A stretch of 64,000 nt of DNA from Lutibaculum baratangense AMV1 (GTDB lineage Bacteria; Pseudomonadota; Alphaproteobacteria; Rhizobiales; Tepidamorphaceae). The notes below the pieces were generated by a model that was given only the letters and a program-made list of their open reading frames with translations, searched no databases and was not told the origin of the DNA. The stretch lies in contig NZ_AWXZ01000023.1 in the NCBI RefSeq assembly GCF_000496075.1, positions 1-64,000 of the forward strand, in the 5' to 3' direction. Both the position numbers and the translations under genes were made by a program. Positions 1 to 8,470 of this stretch are shown here, in pieces; the first letter of the stretch is position 1, and each line of letters opens with the position of its first letter.

Positions 1-1
1 C

Positions 2-1342
2 ATGGCCGAACGCATCATCTACCAAAGCGACGGCCTGGCCGATGATCCCTACCGCGTCGGCGGTGAGCTGGCGGGATGGCAAGAGGGACTTGCCCGATAT
101 GCCGTTGGCAATTCGCGGCTGGCGTTCGCGATGAGCGCCGCGTTTGCCGGGCCGCTCTTGCTGCCCGCCGAGGCGGAATCCGGTGGCTTCCATTTTCGCG
201 GTGGCTCTTCGATCGGAAAGACCACGGCGCTTCAGGTCGCCGGATCGATATGGGGCGGGCGCGACTTTCCCCGCACCTGGCGCGCGACTTCGAACGGGCT
301 GGAATCGGTGGCGCTGATGCACTGCGACACGCTCTTGCTGCTCGATGAAATGGGCCAGTGCGATAGCCGGGAAGTCGGCCAGGTCGCCTATATGCTGGCG
401 AACGGCCAAGGCAAGACCCGCGCCGGGCGAAGCGGTGAAGCGCGCCGGGCCGCCCGGTGGCGCACCCTCTTCCTTTCGACGGGCGAGATCGGCCTTGCCG
501 ACAAGATCGCCGAGGATGGCAGGGGCCGCCGAGCGGCAGCCGGGCAGGAAGTTCGCATCGTGGATATTCCCGCAGATGCGGGCGCGGGCATGGGTATCTT
601 CGAAACCCTTCATGGCTTCCCGTCCGCCGACGCCTTCGCCCGCCACCTGAAGGCGGCAGCCGGTGAACATTTCGGCCACGCTTCCCATGCCTATCTTGAC
701 CGTCTGACCCGCGACTTCGACGGCATCGCGCCCGTGGTGAGCGGCTTCCAGAATGAGTTTGTCGCCGAGAACTGCCCGCCGAATGCCGATGGACAGGTGA
801 GCCGCGTTGTGGCGCGCTTCGCTCTTGTGGCTGCCGGTGGTGAAATGGCGACGGCCTTCGGTGTGCTGCCTTGGCAGCCGGGCGAAGCGACCAGGGCAGC
901 GGCAAAGTGCTTCCGCGATTGGCTCGACACGCGCGGCGGGATCGAACCGGCTGAAGAGCGCGAAGCCTTGTCCGCCGTCCGCCGCTTTATCGAGTTGCAC
1001 GGCACGTCCCGCTTCGAGCCTATGGGCAGCCTTGCCCCGACCGACAACATGGGTGCACCGATCGACACGCGCATTCAGAACCGGGCGGGCTTCCGCCGTC
1101 GCGATGATGAGGGAAGCATTGAATATATCGTCCTGCCCGAAGTCTGGCGCGGCGAAGTGTGCGCTGGGCTTGACGCGGTGATGGTTGCGAAGACGTTGGC
1201 CGGGCGCGGGATGCTGAAGCCCGGCAGCGGGGGCAAGCTCCAGAATAACCAGCGTGTGCCCGGCTTCCCTTCGGCGATCCGGTGCTACGTGGTTACGTCC
1301 GGCATCCTCGGTGACGATGCAAGGGAGGCCGCCCATGCCTAA
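2..1342 (+). CDS. DUF927-family helicase/primase-like protein, 5' end probably cut by window edge
   Basis: A P-loop protein of the DUF927 family, found as the replication ATPase of many prophages and satellites. The Walker A motif (GGSSIGKTT, about residues 67-75) and a Walker B-like LLLLDEMGQ near residue 112 are visible. Relatives have a longer region before Walker A, so the ATG at base 2 is probably internal and the gene starts left of the window. It ends 8 bases inside the next gene, showing translational coupling. Likely role: unwinding or initiating replication of the excised element. Family assignment rests on motif order and context; no helicase activity can be shown from sequence alone. 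Confidence 0.7.
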   Translation: MAERIIYQSDGLADDPYRVGGELAGWQEGLARYAVGNSRLAFAMSAAFAGPLLLPAEAESGGFHFRGGSSIGKTTALQVAGSIWGGRDFPRTWRATSNGLESVALMHCDTLLLLDEMGQCDSREVGQVAYMLANGQGKTRAGRSGEARRAARWRTLFLSTGEIGLADKIAEDGRGRRAAAGQEVRIVDIPADAGAGMGIFETLHGFPSADAFARHLKAAAGEHFGHASHAYLDRLTRDFDGIAPVVSGFQNEFVAENCPPNADGQVSRVVARFALVAAGGEMATAFGVLPWQPGEATRAAAKCFRDWLDTRGGIEPAEEREALSAVRRFIELHGTSRFEPMGSLAPTDNMGAPIDTRIQNRAGFRRRDDEGSIEYIVLPEVWRGEVCAGLDAVMVAKTLAGRGMLKPGSGGKLQNNQRVPGFPSAIRCYVVTSGILGDDAREAAHA

Positions 1343-1637
1343 TCTTGCCCGGTTCACCGCCTTTGCCAGCCGTGTCGGCGCTGTAGCACCGGCCTGTAGC
1401 ACCTGTAGCACCGTAGCACCCGCCAAGGTGCTACAGGAATTAACTAGTAATATCAACGTTGTAGCACCTGTAGCACCTGTAGCACCACGAATTGACGATG
1501 AGACGCACGAAAGCGACCTTCTCGACGCCTACGAAGAGCGCGCCGCGATCATGGAATATGACGGCGTATTGCCCCGCCACGAAGCCGAAGCCCTTGCTTG
1601 GAAGGAAGTCTTCGGCGACCGGGCAAGGGCAGCGTAA
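1335..1637 (+). CDS. Small element protein carrying an internal iteron-like repeat
   Basis: A 100-residue protein of unknown function, start chosen at ATG 1335 because GGGAGG sits 6 bases upstream and the start overlaps the end of the DUF927 gene. The middle is encoded by repeated GTAGCACC units, which give the VAPVAPVAP stretch. The C-terminal half is acidic and probably helical (LLDAYEERAAIMEYDG). Since the repeat seems to dictate the protein sequence, the DNA repeat may be the selected feature. It lies between the replication gene and a terminator, so it closes the replication module. Confidence 0.6.
   Translation: MPNLARFTAFASRVGAVAPACSTCSTVAPAKVLQELTSNINVVAPVAPVAPRIDDETHESDLLDAYEERAAIMEYDGVLPRHEAEALAWKEVFGDRARAA
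1383..1486. repeat. Iteron-like GTAGCACC repeat cluster
   Basis: Seven direct copies of GTAGCACC begin at 1383, 1396, 1405, 1413, 1461, 1470 and 1479, and one inverted copy GGTGCTAC lies at 1427-1434. Several neighbours are 8-9 bases apart, mostly in the form TGTAGCACC. An AT-richer stretch (about 1437-1460) separates the two groups. Position beside a DUF927 replication gene suggests a replication origin or initiator-binding cluster, which is inference. Confidence 0.75.
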
Positions 1638-1684
1638 AGCCCCGTCAAATGCCTGAATTTCCTCGCCTTTTCGAGCACTTCTAA

Positions 1685-1706
1685 GACGGCCTTCAGGGCC
1701 GTTTTT
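1685..1706 (+). terminator. Rho-independent terminator
   Basis: ACGGCC (1686-1691), loop TTCAG, GGCCGT (1697-1702), then a T run to 1706. It follows the small protein and separates the replication part from the head-gene operon that starts at about 1762. Confidence 0.8.
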
Positions 1707-1761
1707 GCTTTGAATACTGGACCTTCGCCCCGATCTTGATCCGGCAACTTGTGCGCGGGTG

Positions 1762-2985
1762 ATGATGTTCGAGGGCTTCAAGAAACTGATCGGACTGGAA
1801 ACGAAGACAACTCTGGCGGACCCTTCGCCGGAGCTTATTGCTTTGTTCGGTGCAACGCCGTCCGCGTCCGGTGTGGCCGTCACGCCCGAAACCGCAATGC
1901 GCTGCCCGACCGTCTATGCGTCGGTGAAGGTGATCGCTGAATCGGTCGCGCAACTGCCCCTTCATCTTCATCGCCGGAAGTCCGATGGCGGCAAAGAGCG
2001 CGCCACCGATCACCCGCTTGCCGAGCTGTTGCACGGCCAGGCGAACGAATGGACTTCTGCCTTCGAGTTCCGGCTTTTCATGCAGACCGCGCTTTGCCTT
2101 CACGGCAATGCGTTCGCCTTCATCAATCGGACGGGCGGCAAGATCGCCGAGCTTATCCCGATCCCGTCGCCATGCGTCACCGTGGAAGTCGATCCTGTCA
2201 CGATGGAGCCTTCCTATAAGGTTTCGTCCGGCGACGGCGGCCAGCGCGTCTATGACCGCACCGAAATCTTCCACCTGAAGGCACTCGGCACTTCGCCGCA
2301 TGTCGGCATGTCGCCGATCACGCAGATGAAGGAAGCGATCGGCCTGGCGCTGGCAATGGAAGAGCACGGCGCGCGCATCTTCAGTTCCGGCGCGCGGCCC
2401 GGTGGCGTCTTCAAATACGGCAAGACCCTCGGCCCGGAAGCCCTGAAGCGGCTTCGCGAAAGCTTCAACGCCGCCCATGCTGGCGGCTCGAATGGCGGCA
2501 AGACCTTGATCCTTGAAGACGGGATGGATTTCGAGGCGCTGCAATTCACCAGCGTCGATCTTCAGTTCCTCGAATTGCGCCGCCACCAGGTCGCCGAGAT
2601 CGCGCGCGGCTTCCGCATTCCGCTTCATCTGCTTCAGGAGCTTGAACGGGCCACGCATAACAACGCCGAAAGCATGGGGCAGCAATTCCTTTCGCTGACC
2701 CTGTTGCCGTGGCTGAAGTCCTGGGAAGGCGGCATCCGCCGCGCCCTTCTCACTCCGGAAGAGCGCCCGGAATACTACGCCGAATTTCTCACCGACGATC
2801 TTGCCCGCGCCGATTTGGCCGCCCGGTTCGACGCCTATGCCAAGGCCGTCACCAACGGTTTGCTTTCGCCGAACGAAGTGCGAGCTGCCGAGAACCGCGC
2901 GCCCTATGCCGGTGGCGATCAATTCCGTCTGCCGATGAACACCGAAGACGCCAATGCGGCAGGGGGCGGCAATGGATCGCGTTGA
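1762..2985 (+). CDS. Phage portal protein, HK97 family
   Basis: About 407 residues, the usual size for HK97-type portals. The protein forms the dodecameric ring at the capsid vertex through which DNA is packaged and where the connector docks. Typical portal stretches are visible: CPTVYASVKVIAESVAQLP near the N-terminus, the LLHGQANEWTSAFEFR region, and a C-terminal half with EIARGFRIP. The start may be GTG 1759, ATG 1762 or ATG 1765, as no strong ribosome site separates them. The 3' end overlaps the start of the protease-capsid gene by 14 bases. First gene of the morphogenesis operon. Confidence 0.9.
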   Translation: MMFEGFKKLIGLETKTTLADPSPELIALFGATPSASGVAVTPETAMRCPTVYASVKVIAESVAQLPLHLHRRKSDGGKERATDHPLAELLHGQANEWTSAFEFRLFMQTALCLHGNAFAFINRTGGKIAELIPIPSPCVTVEVDPVTMEPSYKVSSGDGGQRVYDRTEIFHLKALGTSPHVGMSPITQMKEAIGLALAMEEHGARIFSSGARPGGVFKYGKTLGPEALKRLRESFNAAHAGGSNGGKTLILEDGMDFEALQFTSVDLQFLELRRHQVAEIARGFRIPLHLLQELERATHNNAESMGQQFLSLTLLPWLKSWEGGIRRALLTPEERPEYYAEFLTDDLARADLAARFDAYAKAVTNGLLSPNEVRAAENRAPYAGGDQFRLPMNTEDANAAGGGNGSR

Positions 2986-4639
2986 TATTGAAGTCAAGTT
3001 CGCAACCGACGAAGCCGGGATTCTCACCGGCTACGCCAGTGTGTTCGACGGTGAGCCGGACAGCTATGGCGACGTGATCGAAAAGGGCGCGTTCGCGAAG
3101 AGCCTGGCCGAACACAAGGCGGCTGGCACCACGCCGCTAATGTTGTGGCAGCACGATCCTTCCGAACCGATTGGCGTCTGGCTTGAGCTTCGCGAAGACG
3201 CGACCGGCCTTGCCGTCACGGGCCGCCTGATCCTCGAAACCCGACGCGGCCAGGAAGCCTATGCGCTGCTCAAAAGCGGCGCGTTCAATGGCCTTTCGAT
3301 CGGCTTCCGCACCCGCGCGTCCGAGCGTCGGGCCGGTGGGGGCCGCACCCTGCAAGACCTCGAACTTATCGAAATCTCGCTTGTCTCCGTGCCCGCCGCG
3401 ACGCGGGCGCGCGTGACCAGCGTGAAGACGGCGCAAGCCGGAAACCCTGCCGCGATGGGCGCGGCTATCAAAAGGAGCCTGATCATGGCTGTTGAGAAGA
3501 AGGCGCCCGCGCCTGAAGCGGGAACCGAAGGTGATGACGTGGAGACCCGCGTTGCCGCCCTCGAAGAGAATGTGGCCGGGATCGATACCCGGCTGAAGTC
3601 GGTGGAAGAAAGCGTCGGCAACGTCGCCAAGTCCGCCGAGCGCATCGAACAGAAGCTGAATCGCCCTGGCGCGTCGGTTGAGACGAAGACCGCACCGGAG
3701 AAGGTCGAAGCGAAGGCTTTCGTCGGCTTCCTTCGTCATGGTCGCGAAGCTCTTCCTGCCGATGAGGTGAAGTCGCTTCGCGTGGCCGATGACACGGCGG
3801 GCGGCTATCTCGCACCCGACGATTTCGTTGCCCAGGTGATCAAGGGCATCGTGGAAGTGTCGCCGGTTCGCCAGGCCGCCAAGGTCGGCGCGACCTCTTC
3901 CGGCGCGGTGATCCTGCCGAAGCGCACTGGCAAGCCTACGGCTTCGTGGGTTGGCGAAACCGAGAACCGCCCGGAAACGGGATCGACCTACGGCCAGGTG
4001 GAAATCCCGGTTCACGAAATGGCCTGCTACGTGGACGTGTCGCTTCGTCTTCTCGAAGATGCCGCCGTCAACGTGGAATCCGAAGTTGCTTTTGATCTGG
4101 CCGAAGAGTTCGGTCGCCTCGAAGGCAGCGCGCTTGTCGCGGGCAATGGCGTCAAGAAGCCCGTGGGTTTCATGACCGACGACGCGGTTGCCTACACCCC
4201 GACCGGCAACGCTTCGACCCTCGGCACCGCGCCCGCCGATACGCTGATCACGCTCATGTATGCCATGCCCGCCTTCTATCGGAATGCCGGTGCGTGGATG
4301 ATGAACGGGAACACACTGGCGGCTATCCGCAAGCTGAAGGACGGCCAGGGCAATTTCCTCTGGCAGCCGTCCTATCAGGCCGGGCAGCCCGAAACGATCC
4401 TTGGCCGCCCCGTCATCGAAGCGCCTGACATGGACGATGTTGGCGCGGGAGCCGAGCCGATCGCCTTCGGCGACTTCGCCCGTGCCTATCGCATCTACGA
4501 TCACGTGGCGCTTTCGGTGATGCGCGACCCCTACAGCCAGGCCACGAACGGCCTTGTCCGGTTCCATGCCCGCCGCCGTGTCGGTGGTGGTGTGGTGCTC
4601 GCCGAGGCGCTTCGCAAGCTTCGCTGCGCAGCCTCGTAA
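2972..4639 (+). CDS. Prohead protease - major capsid protein fusion, HK97 type
   Basis: A 555-residue polyprotein. Residues about 10-150 are an HK97-family prohead protease with the likely catalytic His61 (WQHD) and Ser109 (GLSIGF). Residues about 172-250 are a charged coiled-coil scaffold-like delta region (ALEENVAGIDTRLKSVEES), and the rest is the HK97-fold major capsid protein (TAGGYLAPDDF onwards). Capsid and protease are usually separate genes; fused forms are known. Start ATG 2972 is chosen from protease alignment. An internal in-frame ATG at 3485 has a strong ribosome site, so free capsid protein may also be made. Confidence 0.9.
   Translation: MDRVDIEVKFATDEAGILTGYASVFDGEPDSYGDVIEKGAFAKSLAEHKAAGTTPLMLWQHDPSEPIGVWLELREDATGLAVTGRLILETRRGQEAYALLKSGAFNGLSIGFRTRASERRAGGGRTLQDLELIEISLVSVPAATRARVTSVKTAQAGNPAAMGAAIKRSLIMAVEKKAPAPEAGTEGDDVETRVAALEENVAGIDTRLKSVEESVGNVAKSAERIEQKLNRPGASVETKTAPEKVEAKAFVGFLRHGREALPADEVKSLRVADDTAGGYLAPDDFVAQVIKGIVEVSPVRQAAKVGATSSGAVILPKRTGKPTASWVGETENRPETGSTYGQVEIPVHEMACYVDVSLRLLEDAAVNVESEVAFDLAEEFGRLEGSALVAGNGVKKPVGFMTDDAVAYTPTGNASTLGTAPADTLITLMYAMPAFYRNAGAWMMNGNTLAAIRKLKDGQGNFLWQPSYQAGQPETILGRPVIEAPDMDDVGAGAEPIAFGDFARAYRIYDHVALSVMRDPYSQATNGLVRFHARRRVGGGVVLAEALRKLRCAAS
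3471..3487 (+). promoter_or_regulatory. Internal ribosome binding site and in-frame start within the protease-capsid gene
   Basis: AAAGGAG at 3471-3477 lies 7 bases before an in-frame ATG at 3485, exactly at the junction of protease and capsid parts (residue 172). Translation from here would give a protein of about 384 residues with delta region plus capsid. Confidence 0.65.
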
Positions 4640-4651
4640 GGAGCAATGACC

Positions 4652-5038
4652 ATGCGTGACCTCGCAAACAACCTCGGAGCCGTGCAGGCCGTCGCGCCTG
4701 CCGTGCTTTCCGCTACGAACACTTCCGATCCGATCGACCTTCAGGGCTTCGAGAGCGCGGCGGTTGTCATCAATACCGGCGCGATCGTGTCGGCTGGCGA
4801 CTTCACCGCCAAGCTTCAGGAGAGCGACACCACGACCAGCGGCGACTTCGCTGACGTGGCTGCCGCCGATCTTGTCGGAACCTTCCCGGCCAGCCTCGAA
4901 GCCGCTTCGGTGGTGAAGGTCGGCTACATCGGAAACAAGCGTTACCTGCGCACCGTCCTGACGAAGAACGGTGGCACCTCGATCGCTGCCGGCGCGGTGG
5001 TGATCAAGGGCCATGCGCACCAGCGCCCCGTTGCCTGA
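4652..5038 (+). CDS. Phage structural protein, probable head decoration or accessory protein
   Basis: A 128-residue beta-rich, Thr/Ala/Val-rich protein directly after the capsid gene. I recognise the pattern RDLANN-x-VQ...DLQGFESAAVVINTG...KVGYIGNKRYLR...VVIKGHAH from small, usually unnamed proteins that follow HK97 capsid genes. A capsid-decorating role is inference from position and composition. Start ATG 4652 is preferred over 4646 because AAGGAG (4638-4643) is 8 bases away from it but only 2 from the upstream ATG. Confidence 0.7.
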   Translation: MRDLANNLGAVQAVAPAVLSATNTSDPIDLQGFESAAVVINTGAIVSAGDFTAKLQESDTTTSGDFADVAAADLVGTFPASLEAASVVKVGYIGNKRYLRTVLTKNGGTSIAAGAVVIKGHAHQRPVA

Positions 5039-5101
5039 TCTTGCTTGCCCGGCTGGCTTCGGCTGGCCGGGCTTGCACCTTCAATCGAGAGGTTGCGAGC
5101 G

Positions 5102-5692
5102 ATGCCCCTGATCTTGGAGACAGCACCCGTGAACGATCCCGTCACCTTGGAAGAGGTGAAGGAGCACATTCACGTTGACTTCAATGACGAAGACGCCCGC
5201 ATCGCCGATTTCATCAAGGCCGCCACGCAACGCCTCGATGGGCGCGACGGCTCGCTTGGCCGCTGCCTTGTGACGCAAACGTGGAATCTCACCCTCGACC
5301 GCTTCGCCAGCGAAATCGCGATCCCGCTGCCGCCATGCCAGTCGATCGACGCAATCACCTATGTCGATCCCGATGGCATCACCCAAACCCTTGCCCCGAC
5401 CGAATACCAGGCGTTCGCCCTTGGCACCGTGGAAGGTGCGAAGGTGCGCCCGGCCTATGGCAAGAGCTGGCCGACAATCCGCAATGTGCCGGAAGCGGTG
5501 ACGATCACCTTCACGGCAGGCTTCGGCGACGATCCTGAAGACATTCCCGAGCCGATCCGCGCTGCGATCAAGATGCGCGTCGGCCACCTCTTCGAGCACC
5601 GCGAAAGCGTGGTGATCGGATCGGGCTTCATCACCGAAACACCCGATGGCGCTGAAGACTTCGTGCGCGATCATAAGACGTGGAGCTTCTGA
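5102..5692 (+). CDS. Head-tail connector protein, gp6-like
   Basis: A 196-residue protein of the phage gp6-like / QLRG head-tail connector family. The N-terminal stretch PVTLEEVKEHIHVDFNDEDARIADFIKAA and the C-terminal helix ending in HLFEHRES are typical. It would form the ring under the portal. Start ATG 5102 is chosen because the conserved N-terminus begins there. It overlaps nothing upstream and is followed 2 bases later by the head closure gene. Confidence 0.8.
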   Translation: MPLILETAPVNDPVTLEEVKEHIHVDFNDEDARIADFIKAATQRLDGRDGSLGRCLVTQTWNLTLDRFASEIAIPLPPCQSIDAITYVDPDGITQTLAPTEYQAFALGTVEGAKVRPAYGKSWPTIRNVPEAVTITFTAGFGDDPEDIPEPIRAAIKMRVGHLFEHRESVVIGSGFITETPDGAEDFVRDHKTWSF

Positions 5693-5694
5693 CC

Positions 5695-6015
5695 ATGCGC
5701 GCGGGTGACATGGATCGGCGCATCATCGTGAGCCAACCGGGCGAGATCATCGACTATGATCCGTTCGGTTCACCGATCTATGGCGACCCGACCGAATACG
5801 AAGTTTGGGCGCATGTCTCGCAACAGTCGGGCCGGGAGTTCTTCGCCGCTGGCGGCATTCAATCTTCGCGGATGGTTGTCTTCCGCCTGCGATGGATCGA
5901 CGGCATCACCGTTCTGGATACCGTCAAGTATGGCGGGCGCGATCACAACATTCAGGAAGTGCGGGAGCTGGGCCGGAAAGAAGGGCTAGAACTGCACACC
6001 ATAACGAGCGGGTGA
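5695..6015 (+). CDS. Phage head closure protein
   Basis: A 106-residue protein matching the SPP1 gp16 / HK97 head closure family: N-terminal GDMDRRIIVSQPGE, then a WAHVSQQSGREFFAAG segment and the C-terminal KYGGRDHNIQEVRE. It caps the portal-connector channel after DNA packaging and provides the surface for tail attachment. This is the last head gene; in a complete prophage tail genes would follow, but here HNH and terminase follow instead. Confidence 0.8.
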   Translation: MRAGDMDRRIIVSQPGEIIDYDPFGSPIYGDPTEYEVWAHVSQQSGREFFAAGGIQSSRMVVFRLRWIDGITVLDTVKYGGRDHNIQEVRELGRKEGLELHTITSG

Positions 6016-6019
6016 CGAT

Positions 6020-6400
6020 ATGCCGTGGTCGCCGCCGAAGCATTGTCCTGCTGGGCATCCGCCGTTCACCGATAGACGCTGCCCGCTCTGCGCCTCGAAG
6101 GCCAAGGCTGCCGCCGATGAGCGCCGCCCGTCTGCCCGCGCCCGTGGCTATGACAGCAAGTGGCAGCGGGAAAGCAAAGCCTTCCTCGCATTGCCGGAGA
6201 ACCGCTTGTGCGCCTGTGGCTGCGGCCAGGTCGCCGACATGGTGGATCACCGCACCGCTCATAAGGGCGATATGCGCCTCTTCTGGGACCGATCGAACTG
6301 GCAGCCGATGAACCGCCGTTGCAACAGCCGGAAGGCCGTGGCGACCGAAGGCGCGTTCGGCAGGCCGATCAATATGGGAGGGGGAGGTTTTGAATTTTGA
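6020..6400 (+). CDS. HNH endonuclease
   Basis: A 126-residue HNH nuclease. The motif reads VDHRTAHKGDMRLFWDRSNWQ followed by PMNRRCNSRK, with paired cysteines (CPLC, CACGC) that may hold zinc. HNH proteins encoded next to terminase genes of HK97-type phages work with the large terminase in cutting cos DNA. Its place just before TerS and TerL suggests cos-type packaging here, which is inference from family behaviour. Confidence 0.85.
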   Translation: MPWSPPKHCPAGHPPFTDRRCPLCASKAKAAADERRPSARARGYDSKWQRESKAFLALPENRLCACGCGQVADMVDHRTAHKGDMRLFWDRSNWQPMNRRCNSRKAVATEGAFGRPINMGGGGFEF

Positions 6401-6465
6401 CCAAACCCGCCGGGACCGACGCCCCCATCTCGCGCGCAATCTCGCCGAAAATGGGAGTTTTTAGG

Positions 6466-6876
6466 ATGAAGGGACGGAAGCCGAAGCTCACCGTCATCGA
6501 TGGCGGCACCGTGCGCGGCAAATGCCCGTCCGCGCCTTCGTGGCTGACTTCCCAGGCGAAGGCTGAATGGAAGCGGGCAGCCCCGCAACTTCACAACCGG
6601 AATCTGTTGTTCGCCGACACCCTGGCGACCCTCGAAAGCTATTGCGTGGCCGTGGGTATGGTCCGCGAAACCGAAGAGATCATGGGCCGCGAAGGTCGCA
6701 TGGTGACGACCGAGAACGGCCCGAAGCCGCACCCGGCGTTTCGAATGCAAAGCGCCGCGATGCGCGAAGCCCGCCTACTGGCCGCCGAGTTGGGGTTAAC
6801 CCCCCACCGCCGAGGCTCGAAGGGCAAAGACGAAGGAATGTCGAATGACAATTGGGACGCCGATCTTCTCGCCTGA
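6466..6876 (+). CDS. Terminase small subunit, P27 family
   Basis: A 136-residue protein with the P27-type opening MKGRKPKLTVIDGG and the central pattern W-x-R-AAPQLHNRNLLFADTLATLESYC. The small subunit recognises the packaging site and loads the large subunit. Start ATG 6466 is supported by GGGAG 8 bases upstream. Its 3' end overlaps the TerL start by 32 bases. In a satellite this subunit would redirect packaging to the element's own genome and its own capsids. Confidence 0.85.
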   Translation: MKGRKPKLTVIDGGTVRGKCPSAPSWLTSQAKAEWKRAAPQLHNRNLLFADTLATLESYCVAVGMVRETEEIMGREGRMVTTENGPKPHPAFRMQSAAMREARLLAAELGLTPHRRGSKGKDEGMSNDNWDADLLA

Positions 6877-8458
6877 CCCGGCGCTATATGACGACCCGAT
6901 AGGCCGGGCCGATCGCATCTGCCGTTTCGTGCGCCGCCTTCAGCTTTGGGAAGGTGATTTCGCCGGGCAGCCATTCCACCTTAATGCCTTTCAGGAAGCC
7001 GTGATCCGCCGCATCTACGGCCCGTCGAATGATGACGGCAGCCGCGTGGTGCGCATGGCCTGCATCTGGATTCCTCGCGGCAATGCGAAGACCACGCTGG
7101 CCGCTGCCCTCGGCCTTGCGCATTTCCTCGGCCCGGAAGCCGAAGCGGGCGGCCAGGTGGTTATGGCTGCTGCCGATCGCGAAAACGCGGGCATTGCCTT
7201 CAACTCGGCCCATCAATTCGTTCTTCAGGATGACACGCTTGCGAGCCGGGTGCGCGCGGTGGAAAGCCGGAAGTCGCTGGGGCATCCGAAAACAAAGAGC
7301 ACCCTGAAAGCCATTTCGTCAGAAGCCTATTCGAAGCACGGCTTGAACGTGTCGTTCTTCCTGGCCGATGAAATCCACGCTTGGCCGACCGGCGAAGGCC
7401 GGAAGCTCTTCAAGACCGTCACGGATTCGATGGTGAAGCGTTCGCACCCGCTCACCGTCATCATTTCCACCGCTGGCGACGGCCAAGGCGGGCTTGCATG
7501 GGATCTGTGGAATTACTCGCACAAGGTGGCGACAGGCGAGATCGAAGACCCGACATTCGCACCGATCATCTTCGCTGCCGAGCCTGAAGCGGACTGGCGC
7601 GACGAAGCCGCGTGGCACGCTGCAAATCCCGCGATCGATGCCGGTTTCTGCTCGCTCGAAGAGCTGCGGATTAAGGCGCGGCGCATCGAACACTTCCCCG
7701 CCGAGATTGCCGACTTCCGGCGCTTCCACCTCAACCAATGGCAAGAAGGATCGGCGAACCCGTGGCTTGCGCTCGAAGTCTATGATGCCGCCGAGGCGAT
7801 GACGCCAGTTGAAGAGCTGACCGGGCGGCCATGCTGGATCGGGATCGATCTTTCCAGCGTGGAAGATTTGACGGCGGTGGTGGCGGCCTTCCCTGAAGGC
7901 GATGGCGAAAGCCGCCGATATGACGTGCTGCCCATGTTCTTCCTGCCGGAAGCTAACATCGCCACGAAGGGCGAAAAGGATCGTGCCGACTATATGCGCT
8001 GGGCCGCCGAGGGCTTCCTTACCCTCACGCCCGGCAACGTGGTGGACCATAGCGCGATCGTGGATCACGTCATCGCCCTTGGCGAAAAATACGGTGTGCA
8101 GGAAATCGCGATCGACCGTTGGAACTCGACGGCGGTGAACACTGCCCTTCAGGAAGAGGGCTTCACCATCAATCAATTCGGCCAGGGCTTCGCCAGCATG
8201 GCCGCACCCGTCAAAGAGCTGAAGCGGGCGATCCTCACCGGCCATTTCCGGCACGGTGGCAATCCGCTCTTGCGCATGTGCTTCGGCAATGTGGTGGCCG
8301 ACAAAGACGCGGCGGAAAACGAGAAGTTCACTAAGGAACGGGCGCGGGGGCGGATCGACGGTGCTGTTGCCGCCGCAATGGCCGTTGGCCGCGTCATCGC
8401 GAACGAAGTGACACCCTCACCCTATGAGAGCCGAGAAGGCGGATTCCTCTTCATCTAA
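6845..8458 (+). CDS. Terminase large subunit
   Basis: A 537-residue packaging motor. The ATPase half has a Walker A-like IPRGNAKTT (about residues 76-84) and Walker B FFLADEIH near residue 170. The nuclease half shows GIDLSSVEDLTAV, AIDRW and DGAVAAAMA with the acidic metal ligands expected of the RNase H-fold nuclease. Length and motif order are those of an intact Terminase_1 protein. It is the penultimate gene before the attachment site, the reverse of the usual terminase-portal-capsid order. Confidence 0.93.
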   Translation: MTIGTPIFSPDPALYDDPIGRADRICRFVRRLQLWEGDFAGQPFHLNAFQEAVIRRIYGPSNDDGSRVVRMACIWIPRGNAKTTLAAALGLAHFLGPEAEAGGQVVMAAADRENAGIAFNSAHQFVLQDDTLASRVRAVESRKSLGHPKTKSTLKAISSEAYSKHGLNVSFFLADEIHAWPTGEGRKLFKTVTDSMVKRSHPLTVIISTAGDGQGGLAWDLWNYSHKVATGEIEDPTFAPIIFAAEPEADWRDEAAWHAANPAIDAGFCSLEELRIKARRIEHFPAEIADFRRFHLNQWQEGSANPWLALEVYDAAEAMTPVEELTGRPCWIGIDLSSVEDLTAVVAAFPEGDGESRRYDVLPMFFLPEANIATKGEKDRADYMRWAAEGFLTLTPGNVVDHSAIVDHVIALGEKYGVQEIAIDRWNSTAVNTALQEEGFTINQFGQGFASMAAPVKELKRAILTGHFRHGGNPLLRMCFGNVVADKDAAENEKFTKERARGRIDGAVAAAMAVGRVIANEVTPSPYESREGGFLFI

Positions 8459-8470
8459 AGGAGCAAGACC

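Noticed and set aside
1383-1486. Possible CRISPR array
   Set aside because: The repeat is 8-9 bases with almost no spacer, inside an open gene; no CRISPR-sized repeat or cas gene is present.
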